Below, one piece after another: positions 26,528-34,322 of a stretch of 64,000 nt of DNA (positions are counted from its first letter, which is position 1; each line of letters opens with the position of its first letter). The notes below the pieces were generated by a model. The model searched no databases. It was not told where the DNA came from and saw only the letters and a list, made by a program, of their open reading frames with translations. This stretch comes from Achromobacter spanius. GTDB lineage: Bacteria; Pseudomonadota; Gammaproteobacteria; Burkholderiales; Burkholderiaceae_B. The stretch is taken from contig NZ_CP034689.1 of NCBI RefSeq assembly GCF_003994415.1, positions 2,418,001 to 2,482,000 of the forward strand. The letters are read 5' to 3'. A program made the position numbers and the translations under genes.

Positions 26528-28182
26528 CGGCGTGCCTGGCGCGCAAAGTCCCCCAGCCGTTTGATCATGGTGGGGAAGTGGTCGGCGCTGGTGTTGCCGT
26601 AGCCGATGACCAGGCCGTTGTCTTCGGGGCGCGGCGTTATGGCGAACGACGATAGCGCGCTGGGGTTCATGCCCGCTTGCCGCGCCTGCGCCACGATGGC
26701 GTGATCCGAAATGTCGGGGGGCAGGCGCACCGTCAGATGCAGCCCGCTGTGCCCGCCCAGCACCTCGTGATTCACGCGCAAATGGGCGGCCAGCGCCTCG
26801 CGCAAGGCAGATTGCCGGTCGCGGTACAGTCGCCGCATGCGGCCCAGGTGGCGCGAAAACTGGCCGTTGTCGATGAAGGCGGCCAGGGTCAGTTGTTCCA
26901 GCCGATGGCCGCCGCGCAGCATCTCAACGACCGAAGGCAGCGCCGTCTGCGCAAGCGCCTCGGGCAGCACCAGAAAGCCCAGCCGCAAGGCAGGGAACAG
27001 CGTCTTGCTGAAGGTGCCCACGTACAGCACGGGCGCGTTGGACACCAGCCCCTGCATGGCGGCGATGGGTTCGCCCTGATGGCGGAATTCGCTGTCGTAA
27101 TCGTCTTCGATGATCCATGCGCCCGCGCGCCGCGCGCGTTCCAGCAAGTCCAGCCTGCGCGCCACCGACAGCACGGCGCCCGTGGGGTATTGGTGCGTGG
27201 GCGTGGTCTGGATCAGGCGCGGCGGTTGCGTGCGCCAGGCGTCTTCGGGGATGACGATGCCGTCGGCGTCCACACGCATGGCCACCACGCTCAGATCACC
27301 AGCATGAAAGGCCGACTTGGCGCCGCGATAGCCGGGGTCTTCCAGCCAGGCCGTGTCGCCCGGGTTGGTCAGCAATTGCACGCACAAGGCCAAGGCGCCT
27401 TGGGCGCCTTCGGTGATGATGATGCGCGAGGCGTCGCAGTGCACGCCCCGCGACACGCGCAGATACTGGGCGATGGCTTCGCGCAGCGCGGGTTCACCTA
27501 TCGGGTGGCCGTAGCCCAGCGTGGCGGCGGGCGCGGCGTGCAGGGCGCGCTCTTGCGCACGGCGCCAGGCGTTCAGGGGAAATTGGGTCAGGGCCGGCGT
27601 GCCCGGCGTCAGCGGCAGCGAGCTGTCGCTGGGCGCGCGCGTGGCCACAATGCGCGACAGGCGCGTGGCGGTGGCCGGAGCAGGGGGCAAGGCGCGCTTG
27701 GCGGTGCGGGCCGCTGAAGGCAGGCGAGCCGTGGACAAGGACGCCGACAGCGGCGCCGACAGGGGAGCAACGCGCGTGCCCTGGCGGTCGGCAACGACAT
27801 AGCCTTCGGCCGTCAATTGCTCATAGGCGATCAGCACCGTGTTGCGCGAAATGGCCAGGTCTTCGGACAGCGAGCGCGACGATGGCAGCTTGCCGCCGGC
27901 CGGCAATTGTCCGGCCAGGATGGCTTGCTTCAAGCGCTGAATAAGCTGACGCTGGCGGGGCAGCGCGCCGGGGCCACGCGCAAGCGGGCTGGATAGCAGG
28001 GCGCTGTCGGCGGGAATGTTCGGGCTTGGCATTTGGGTTGGTGTTTGGGTTGGCATTTGTATTGGCGCCGGGCTTGACGCTTGCGATGGAGCCTGGGCTG
28101 GTACGTGCAATGGCATCTGCGATGGCGCCGGGGTTGGTACTTGCGCCGCTGCCTGCGTCGGTGCCTGTGCTGGCATATTCAT
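26524..28182 (-). CDS. MocR/PdxR-type GntR regulator fused to an aminotransferase-like domain
   Basis: A protein of 552 residues. An unusual N-terminal region of about 60 residues is rich in Pro, Gln and Ala. A GntR winged helix follows (QLIQRLKQAILAG...LPSSRSLSEDLAISRNTV), then a second low-complexity linker and a fold-type I aminotransferase domain. The PLP lysine is in YVGTFSKTLFPALRLGF. MocR proteins sense PLP or amino-group ligands and often control a divergent gene. Here the divergent neighbour is the GNAT gene. ATG 28182 is weakly supported (GGGG upstream), and starts at 28176 or further out are possible. Confidence 0.85.
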   Translation of the reverse strand: MNMPAQAPTQAAAQVPTPAPSQMPLHVPAQAPSQASSPAPIQMPTQTPTQMPSPNIPADSALLSSPLARGPGALPRQRQLIQRLKQAILAGQLPAGGKLPSSRSLSEDLAISRNTVLIAYEQLTAEGYVVADRQGTRVAPLSAPLSASLSTARLPSAARTAKRALPPAPATATRLSRIVATRAPSDSSLPLTPGTPALTQFPLNAWRRAQERALHAAPAATLGYGHPIGEPALREAIAQYLRVSRGVHCDASRIIITEGAQGALALCVQLLTNPGDTAWLEDPGYRGAKSAFHAGDLSVVAMRVDADGIVIPEDAWRTQPPRLIQTTPTHQYPTGAVLSVARRLDLLERARRAGAWIIEDDYDSEFRHQGEPIAAMQGLVSNAPVLYVGTFSKTLFPALRLGFLVLPEALAQTALPSVVEMLRGGHRLEQLTLAAFIDNGQFSRHLGRMRRLYRDRQSALREALAAHLRVNHEVLGGHSGLHLTVRLPPDISDHAIVAQARQAGMNPSALSSFAITPRPEDNGLVIGYGNTSADHFPTMIKRLGDFARQARR

Positions 28183-28307
28183 GGCCCCATTAAATTCCGC
28201 AGACGTGGTGCTTTTTATGATGCCACGATTCCGATATCGTGAGGCCATGCGTGTTGCGTCCGCCACGGTCGGCGGCGCGCGCTTACCCCTTGATGAGGCC
28301 CCGCCGC

Positions 28308-29036
28308 ATGCCACCCCGCGTCAATGCTTTCCAACAACCCATCGGCCCCGACGTACCCGGCTGGACGCCGCGCCCGCGGCCCCCGCTGACCCCGATCACC
28401 GGCCGCTACTGCCGGCTGGAACCGCTGTCCGCCGAACGTCATGCGGCGGACTTGTACCGGGCTTTCAGCCAAGCGCCGGACGATAGCGACTGGACCTACA
28501 TGGGCGTCGGCCCCTTCGCCGACGAAGCCGCGTACCGCGCCTTTGCCGAAGCCGCCCAGGCGGGCAACGATCCGCTGCATCACGCCATCATCGACCTGGA
28601 AACGGGTCGGGCCATCGGCACGCTGGCCTTGATGCGCATCGACCCGGCCAATGGCGTCATCGAGGTCGGCTTCGTGTCGTTCTCGCGCCAGCTCAAGCGC
28701 ACCCGCATCGCTACCGAAGCGCAGTTCCTGCTGATGCGCCGCGCGTTCGACGAGCTGGGTTACCGCCGCTACGAATGGAAGTGCGACAGCCTGAACGCGC
28801 CGTCGCGCCAGGCCGCCGCAAGGCTGGGGTTCCAGTTTGAAGGTGTCTTCCGCCAAGCGACGATCTACAAGGGCCGTAGCCGTGACACGGCGTGGTTCTC
28901 GATCATCGATAGCGAATGGCCAGCGTTGCGCGCCGCTTACGAGCGCTGGCTGGATCCCGCGAATTTCGACGAGCAAGGCAAGCAGCGCCAGGGGCTGTCC
29001 GAACTGACCGCCATGGAAAAAGCCGCGTGCGCCTGA
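28308..29036 (+). CDS. GNAT-family N-acetyltransferase (RimJ/RimL-like)
   Basis: A protein of 242 residues of the RimJ/RimL type (acetyltransf_3). It has an N-terminal LTPITGRYCRLEPLSAERHA, an acetyl-CoA-binding middle and a typical YRRYEWKCDSLNAPSRQAAARLGFQFEGVFR. The acceptor is unknown. GAGG lies eight bases before ATG 28308, and ATG 28293 is an in-frame alternative. It is divergent from the MocR gene and overlaps the EamA gene by ten bases, so regulator, acetyltransferase and exporter may form one functional unit. Confidence 0.87.
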   Translation: MPPRVNAFQQPIGPDVPGWTPRPRPPLTPITGRYCRLEPLSAERHAADLYRAFSQAPDDSDWTYMGVGPFADEAAYRAFAEAAQAGNDPLHHAIIDLETGRAIGTLALMRIDPANGVIEVGFVSFSRQLKRTRIATEAQFLLMRRAFDELGYRRYEWKCDSLNAPSRQAAARLGFQFEGVFRQATIYKGRSRDTAWFSIIDSEWPALRAAYERWLDPANFDEQGKQRQGLSELTAMEKAACA

Positions 29037-29911
29037 TCCCGGTGGCGTTGGCCCTGTTCTGGGGTTTGAACTGGCCGGCGGTGAAGATCATCTTGGCGAT
29101 CTTCCCGCCGTTTACGCTGCGCGTGCTGGGGCTGGGCAGCGGCGCCATCCTGTTGCTGCTGCTGGCGCGCACGAAACGGTTGGCGTTGCTGCCGCCGCGC
29201 GATTCCTGGCCAGGCATTGTTGTCGGCGGCGTGCTGGCCGTGGCCGTCTTCAATCTGGCGGTGGCCTGGGCGCAGCTCAGCACCAGCACGTCGCGCGCGG
29301 CGGTGCTGACCTTCACCATGCCCATGATGTCGGCGGTGCTGGCGTGGCTGGTCCTCGGCGAACGCCTGGACCGGCGTCGCGGGCTGGCCTTGACGCTGGG
29401 GGCGATAGGCGTGGCGATCCTGGCGTGGCCCGTGCTGCACGCGGTGTTCGCGGACCACGATCTGGCGGCAACCAAGGGTTTGATCTTTCCGCTGGTGGCG
29501 GCGTTCGGCTGGGCGGCCGGTACCGTCTATCTGAAGCGCTGGCCCGTGAACGGGCATCGCATCGTCATCACGGCATGGCAACTGGCCGTAGGCGCCGCCT
29601 GCGCGCTGACCGGTGTGTTGATCGCGGGTGAGTCGTTTCCCACCCAGGGTTGGAACGGTCGCATCGTGGCGGCGCTGTCCTTCCACATCATTCTGGGCAC
29701 CGCGGTGGCGTATTGGCTGTGGTTTGTGCTGAGCGAGCGCGTCAGCGCCACGGTCGCGGCGTTGACGACATTGATGGTGCCGGTGGTAGGCGTGCTGGGC
29801 GCAATGGCCCTGGTCGGTGACAGACCCGGCGCGGCCGACTGGTGGGGATTCGCATTCGTGCTGGCGGGCGCGGCGTTGATCGTGTTGAACCTGGGGCGCG
29901 GGCGTGGCTGA
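29027..29911 (+). CDS. EamA/DMT-family transporter
   Basis: A protein of 294 residues with ten hydrophobic segments and two EamA repeats. The first begins VALALFWGLNWPAVKIIL, and the second contains AAFGWAAGTVYLKRW. The family exports amino acids or other metabolites. I chose GTG 29027 because it is preceded by GGAAAA and overlaps the acetyltransferase gene. No ATG occurs near the conserved start. A repeat array follows immediately downstream. Confidence 0.83.
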   Translation: MRLIPVALALFWGLNWPAVKIILAIFPPFTLRVLGLGSGAILLLLLARTKRLALLPPRDSWPGIVVGGVLAVAVFNLAVAWAQLSTSTSRAAVLTFTMPMMSAVLAWLVLGERLDRRRGLALTLGAIGVAILAWPVLHAVFADHDLAATKGLIFPLVAAFGWAAGTVYLKRWPVNGHRIVITAWQLAVGAACALTGVLIAGESFPTQGWNGRIVAALSFHIILGTAVAYWLWFVLSERVSATVAALTTLMVPVVGVLGAMALVGDRPGAADWWGFAFVLAGAALIVLNLGRGRG

Positions 29912-29981
29912 GCGAGATGGGTTACGTGCGCTGGACGGCAGTCCCCCGGTGCGTAGCGTCTCGCACTCCACCCATCCTACG
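29912..29981 (-). repeat. Inverted founder copy of the GGATGGGT...ACCCATC element
   Basis: Read on the minus strand this segment starts CGTAGGATGGGT and ends AACCCATC, like the tandem units that follow but in the opposite orientation and with a different middle. It lies directly behind the EamA stop and can form a stem from its GATGGGT and ACCCATC arms. Confidence 0.7.
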
Positions 29982-30001
29982 AACGTCCACCCGTACGATG
30001 G

Positions 30002-30466
30002 CCCGTAGGATGGGTGAAGCGCGGCAAGACCGGCACAAGAACGCCCCCACAAATCGCGCGCAACCCATCACCAACCGTCGCCCGTAGGATGGGTGAAGCG
30101 CGGCAAGACCGGCGCAAGAACACCCCCGCCAATCGCGCGCAACCCATCACCAACCGTCGCCCGTAGGATGGGTGAAGCGCGGCAAGACCGGCGCAAGAAC
30201 ACCCCCGCCAATCGCGCGCAACCCATCACCAACCGTCGCCCGTAGGATGGGTGAAGCGCGGCAAGACCGACGCAAGAACCCCCCCACGAATCGCGCGCAA
30301 CCCATCACCAACCGTCGCCCGTAGGATGGGTGAAGCGCGGCAAAACCGACGCAAGAACCCCCCACAAATTGCGCGCAACCCATCACCAACCGTCGCCCGT
30401 AGGATGGGTGAAGCGCGGAAAAACCGGCGCAAGAACACCTCCGAAAATCGCGCGCAACCCATCACC
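30002..30466. repeat. Array of six 79-bp direct repeats with hairpin arms
   Basis: Units begin (CCCGTAGGATGGGTGAAGCG) at 30002, 30081, 30160, 30239, 30318 and 30396, giving a period of 79 bases (78 for the fifth). Each carries GATGGGT near its start and ACCCATC about 50 bases later, so each could fold as a hairpin with a variable middle. The second and third units are identical, which indicates recent duplication. The array fills most of the 550-base gap between two convergent DMT exporter genes. The unit is not a multiple of three and I do not read it as coding. It may act as a bidirectional terminator. Confidence 0.9.
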
Positions 30467-31544
30467 CCCGCCGTCTACGCACCCACTCCCTGACCATTTC
30501 ACCGCCACTCACCAGCGTGATGCCGATCAGCACCAGCACGGTCCCAACAGCGAACCCGGGGTCCAGCGGCTCATCAAGAATCAGCACGCCGAAGCTCACG
30601 CCAAACAACGGCGTCATGAATGACAGGATCGACAATCGCGATGCCAGATACCTGCGCAAGAGCCAGAACCACGCCAGATAACTCGACAGCGCCACCACCA
30701 CGGATTGAAACGCAACGCTCAGGATGGCGGCTTGGGTTGCGTGGATGACATGCTGGCCTGTGGCCGCGGCATAGGCCAGCAGGCCGACTGCCGCAACCGC
30801 CATTTGATACAGCAGCGTCTTGGACGGCGCGGCCTCTGACAGCGATGTTGCGCGGATGGCGACGGTGGTGGCCCCCCACAGCAGGCCGGCCGCCAAACCC
30901 ATCGCGTCGCCCAGCAGCATGTTGGGGGCGCCGGCCGCCGCTTGTGACGCATCGCCCTTGACCAGGAACGCGACCGCGATGCCGCCGAACGCCACCGCCA
31001 CGCCCAACCATTGCAGCGGTTGCATGCGTTCTTCGGGCAGCAGCCAGTGCAGGCCCAGCGCGGCGAAGATGGGCGCCGTGTACAGGAACACTGACATATG
31101 CGATGCCGTGGTGTGCAGCAGCCCTTGCGCCACGAAGAGAAATTCGCCCGCGAACAGCAGCCCTACGATCAACCCGGGCAGCGCCGTGCCGTCGCGCACG
31201 GCGCGCAAGCCTTCGGCTCGCCACACCACCACGCCGAGCACCAGCGCAGCGAAGGTCGAGCGCAGGCCGATCTGCATGATTGGGGCAATGTCGGCCGCGA
31301 CCAGCTTGATGGCAATCTGTTGAAACCCCCAGCACACGCACAGCAACAGCATGCCGGTGGTGGCCAGCGCGTCCAGCGGCAGGCGCAAGGGTTTTGAAGC
31401 CGGGGCCGGGTCAGGGGAAGACCCGGGAGCAAACCCGGAACCAACGCCAGAAGCAGACCCGGCAGTCGCCCCAGAAGTCGACTCAGAAGTCGCCCCAGAA
31501 GTCGACTCAGAAGTCGACTCAGAAGCAGGCACTCGCGTGCTCAC
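30462..31544 (-). CDS. EamA/DMT-family transporter with repetitive N-terminal extension
   Basis: A protein of 360 residues. About 50 N-terminal residues are low complexity (Ser/Glu/Thr then Gly/Pro) and precede a ten-segment DMT exporter. The hydrophobic core begins LDALATTGMLLLCVCWGFQQIAIKL. GTG 31544 overlaps the stop of the thioredoxin-like gene (GTGA), which supports this start and coupling. The extension is encoded largely by five 12-bp repeats. The substrate is unknown. The downstream end abuts the 79-bp repeat array, opposite another EamA gene. Confidence 0.82.
   Translation of the reverse strand: MSTRVPASESTSESTSGATSESTSGATAGSASGVGSGFAPGSSPDPAPASKPLRLPLDALATTGMLLLCVCWGFQQIAIKLVAADIAPIMQIGLRSTFAALVLGVVVWRAEGLRAVRDGTALPGLIVGLLFAGEFLFVAQGLLHTTASHMSVFLYTAPIFAALGLHWLLPEERMQPLQWLGVAVAFGGIAVAFLVKGDASQAAAGAPNMLLGDAMGLAAGLLWGATTVAIRATSLSEAAPSKTLLYQMAVAAVGLLAYAAATGQHVIHATQAAILSVAFQSVVVALSSYLAWFWLLRRYLASRLSILSFMTPLFGVSFGVLILDEPLDPGFAVGTVLVLIGITLVSGGEMVREWVRRRRG
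31465..31524 (-). repeat. Five 12-bp tandem repeats at the start of the EamA gene
   Basis: GTCGCCCCAGAA and GTCGACTCAGAA units alternate over 60 bases on the plus strand. On the coding strand they give S-E-S-T and S-G-A-T peptides. The array lies within 80 bases of the GTG start, so copy number could affect the leader peptide without shifting the frame. Confidence 0.9.
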
Positions 31545-31876
31545 GGCAGTTCGGCGGGATAGCTGTCCAGCGCCAGGCCGATCTGTTGGCGCAGGTCCCA
31601 TTCGGCCAGCGTGGATTGCACCGGACCGAAGAACGCGCCATCGCGCGTGACGAACATGGCGGGCAGGTGAAAGACTTCGTAGCGTTCCACCAGGCCGCGG
31701 TTGTCGCCCGCATCCACCCAACACACGCGCTCCACCGGCAGTTCCAGCGCGGGCAACTGTTCGCGCGCGATGCGGCAGGTGCCGCAGGTGCGGCTATGGA
31801 AGACCAGCAGCGTAAGACCAGGGGCGTCCAGCAGGAAGCGGTCGGCGGTGCTGTCGTTGAGTTCTATCTGTTCCAT
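31541..31876 (-). CDS. Thioredoxin-like protein
   Basis: A protein of 111 residues with a thioredoxin fold, active-site CGTC in FHSRTCGTCRIAREQ and the cis-proline region FHLPAMFV. There is no signal peptide, so it acts in the cytoplasm as a disulfide reductase or a partner-specific redoxin. The first of the two cysteines is near residue 31. It is coupled to the EamA exporter downstream (GTGA overlap). The link between redox control and export is unexplained. Confidence 0.85.
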   Translation of the reverse strand: MEQIELNDSTADRFLLDAPGLTLLVFHSRTCGTCRIAREQLPALELPVERVCWVDAGDNRGLVERYEVFHLPAMFVTRDGAFFGPVQSTLAEWDLRQQIGLALDSYPAELP

Positions 31877-31980
31877 GGCGTATCAAATCCGGGGCAGGGC
31901 AGCGAGGCAAGGCAGCCATTATGGCAGCGCGCCGCCCCGGTGCCGCCGATAACCTCGGGGGCGAGATGGACGGGCGCTGT

Positions 31981-33276
31981 TCAGGTGCCGCGCAGCACCC
32001 GGTCCAGTTCCAACACCGATTGGTACAACACCCGCGTGCCGTCCAGCAACTGTGCCGGTTCAATCCATTCTTCCGGGCAATGGCTGCGGCCGTTCAGGCA
32101 TGGGATGAAGATCATGCCGATGGGGCCGGTGGGCGCCATGTAGACGGCATCGTGGCCGGCGCCGCTGGGCAGGCGCATCGACGCGTAGCCCAATTGGTCG
32201 GCCGCGGCCTTGACGGCATCCATCACCAAGGGCGAGCAGTCGGTGGGCTGGGCGCGGCTCAATGCCGTGAAGCCCGCCGTCAAGCGCAAGGCCTTCAGGT
32301 CGCTGGCCACGCCGGCCATCAGTGTTTCGGGGAAGGTGTCCAGCACCGCGTTGCTATCGCTGCGCACTTCCAGCGTCATCTCCACGCGCCCCGGCACCGC
32401 GTTCGCGGCGTTGGGTGTCATCGACAGCCGGCCCACGGTGGCCACCACGTAATGCGGGTTGCCGCTGGCGGCGCTGGCCTGGCGGCTGGCCGCGTCGATG
32501 ATGCGGGCGGCGCCCACCAGGGCATCGCGGCGGATGTCCATGGGCGTGGTGCCGGCGTGGTCGGGCTGGCCTTCCACCACGATCTGCACGCGGCGAATGC
32601 CCACGATGTTGGTCACCACGCCAATAGGCAGGTTGCGGCTTTCCAGCACGGGGCCTTGTTCGATATGCAGTTCGACGAACGCGGCGGTGCCCCCGGGACC
32701 GCGCAGCGGCGCGTTCAGCGCGGCGGGGTCCCCGCCGATACGCGCGATGCCTTGCGCCAGCGATTCGCCGTCGGGGTTACAGGCGGCCAACATGTCAGCC
32801 GTGAGCTGGCCGCTGAGCGCGCGGCTGCCCACGCAGGAAATTCCGTAGTCGCTGGGTTCTTCGGACAGGAAGTCGATGACTTCAAACGAGTGCGCCAGTT
32901 CGATGCCGTGCTCTTGCAGCGTGTGCGCGACTTCAATGCCGGCCAGCACGCCGATGATGCCGTCAAAGCGGCCCCCGGCCATGACCGTGTCGCAATGCGA
33001 GCCGGTGGCGATGGGTTTGCGCAAGGGGTCGCGGCCAGCGCGGGTGCCGACCAGGTTGCCGCCCGCATCCAGCCGAGTCGCCAGGCCCGCGGCTTCGAAT
33101 TCGCCGCGCAACCAGGCGCGCGCGTCATCGAACAGCGGCGAAAAAGCGCGGCGCGTCCAGGGGACGTCGGGCAGGGTGAACTGGGACAAGGCTTCAACGC
33201 GGGCCCACAGACGCTCGGCGTTGAGCGGCGGGAAGGCGGGGGAGGAGGCGGGGGCGGGGGAAGTCGGATGCGGCAT
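31981..33276 (-). CDS. M20-family amidohydrolase (N-carbamoyl-L-amino acid hydrolase/allantoate type)
   Basis: A protein of 431 residues with the Zn-dependent hydantoinase/carbamoylase pattern. His94 is in TGSHCDTV, Asp105 in GGRFDG, the Glu pair 139-140 in FLSEEPSDYG, followed by ELHIEQGPVLE and a C-terminal SHCPEEW. It hydrolyses an N-carbamoyl amino acid, allantoate or ureidoglycine-like substrate in the cytoplasm. No hydantoinase or allantoinase gene is adjacent, so the substrate is open. A proline/serine-rich stretch of about 15 residues precedes the domain. Confidence 0.88.
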   Translation of the reverse strand: MPHPTSPAPASSPAFPPLNAERLWARVEALSQFTLPDVPWTRRAFSPLFDDARAWLRGEFEAAGLATRLDAGGNLVGTRAGRDPLRKPIATGSHCDTVMAGGRFDGIIGVLAGIEVAHTLQEHGIELAHSFEVIDFLSEEPSDYGISCVGSRALSGQLTADMLAACNPDGESLAQGIARIGGDPAALNAPLRGPGGTAAFVELHIEQGPVLESRNLPIGVVTNIVGIRRVQIVVEGQPDHAGTTPMDIRRDALVGAARIIDAASRQASAASGNPHYVVATVGRLSMTPNAANAVPGRVEMTLEVRSDSNAVLDTFPETLMAGVASDLKALRLTAGFTALSRAQPTDCSPLVMDAVKAAADQLGYASMRLPSGAGHDAVYMAPTGPIGMIFIPCLNGRSHCPEEWIEPAQLLDGTRVLYQSVLELDRVLRGT

Positions 33277-33390
33277 GAAAAATTCCTGAAGATGCGCCAG
33301 GGATTATGTCATGCATGCAAGTGGCGTCCTGCTAGGGGGTGACCTATTCAGCCCGCTGCGGGCTTTGCAACGCCGCCTGGCAACCCCGCC

Positions 33391-34185
33391 TCAAGAACCG
33401 CGCCGCCAAGACGGTTCGCGCTTTTCCAGAAAGGCCGCCACACCTTCGCGCGCTTCGTCGGTGCTGCGGCAGGCCGCAATGCGTTCGACCGTGTCGGCGA
33501 TCAGCGCGGCGTTGATGGGGGCGCCGGCAAAGTCGCGCACCAGCCGCTTGCTGGCCTTGACCGCGTCGGGACCATTGGCGCAAAGCGTGCGGCACACGGC
33601 GTCGACCACCTCGCCCAACTGGTCGGCGGGCACGACGTCATGCAGTAATCCGAGGCGCAGTGCGGTGGCGGCATCAAACCGCTCGGCGGTCAGAAAGTAG
33701 CGATTGGCGGCGCGTTCGCCCATGGCGCGGATCACGTAAGGGCTGATGGTGGCCGGCAGCAGCCCCAGGCGGGTCTCCGACAGGCAGAAGTGCGCGCTGT
33801 CGGCCGCGATGGCGATGTCGCAGGCCGACAGCAAGCCCATGCCGCCCGCATAGGCGTCGCCGTTCACGCACGCCACCACCGGTTTTGAACACGCCCAGAT
33901 GGTGTGCAGCATGTTCGCCAACCGGGTGGCGTCGGCGCGGTTGTCCGCGTCGGTATGCGTGGCCATCTTGCGCATCCAGTTCAGGTCGCCGCCCGCGCAA
34001 AACGCCTTGCCGGCGCCGGTCAGCAGCAGCACGCGCACGTCGGGGTCTTGCTCGGCTTGCCGGACGGCGTGCGTCAATGCGGCGATAAGGGCCTCGTCGA
34101 AAGCGTTGCGCATGTCAGGCCGGTTCAGCGTCAGGCGGGCGATGGCGCCGTCGCGCGCGACGTCCAGCGGGGCGTTTGCAGTCAT
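33391..34185 (-). CDS. Enoyl-CoA hydratase/isomerase family protein (LiuC/AtuE-like)
   Basis: A protein of 264 residues with the crotonase fold. Oxyanion-hole segments are GKAFCAGGDLNWM and NGDAYAGGMGLLSACD, and the catalytic glutamate region is SETRLGLLPATISPYV. The LPATISPYV variant is typical of methylglutaconyl-CoA and isohexenylglutaconyl-CoA hydratases of leucine and acyclic terpene breakdown. It is divergent from the SDR gene and probably shares its control region with the TetR-type repressor system nearby. The carboxylase partner expected in those pathways is not in the window. Confidence 0.87.
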   Translation of the reverse strand: MTANAPLDVARDGAIARLTLNRPDMRNAFDEALIAALTHAVRQAEQDPDVRVLLLTGAGKAFCAGGDLNWMRKMATHTDADNRADATRLANMLHTIWACSKPVVACVNGDAYAGGMGLLSACDIAIAADSAHFCLSETRLGLLPATISPYVIRAMGERAANRYFLTAERFDAATALRLGLLHDVVPADQLGEVVDAVCRTLCANGPDAVKASKRLVRDFAGAPINAALIADTVERIAACRSTDEAREGVAAFLEKREPSWRRGS

Positions 34186-34288
34186 GCCAGTCTCCTGTTT
34201 CTTTGAATGGTGCTCAATAAATAAGAGGAATTCAGTCAGAAGATTCTATGGGTAAATCCTCCTGGCTAGGATGTGTTGATTGTAAATA

Positions 34289-34303
34289 TTGAGTTATCCT
34301 CAA
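34289..34303. promoter_or_regulatory. Palindrome TTGAG-TTATC-CTCAA in the hydratase/SDR divergent region
   Basis: A perfect 5-bp inverted repeat with a 5-bp spacer, 20 bases upstream of the SDR start in an AT-rich promoter region. It could be an operator for the TetR-type protein encoded at 35222-35965. A TTGAG motif also occurs upstream of that regulator. Confidence 0.35.
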
Positions 34304-34322
34304 AAAAATTCCGGAGCGAACC

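Noticed and set aside
30002..30466. CRISPR array or coding repeats in the 79-bp array
   Set aside because: The whole 79-bp unit repeats, including its middle, so there are no unique spacers. The period is not a multiple of three, and the resulting reading frames are periodic artefacts without ribosome binding sites or known domains.
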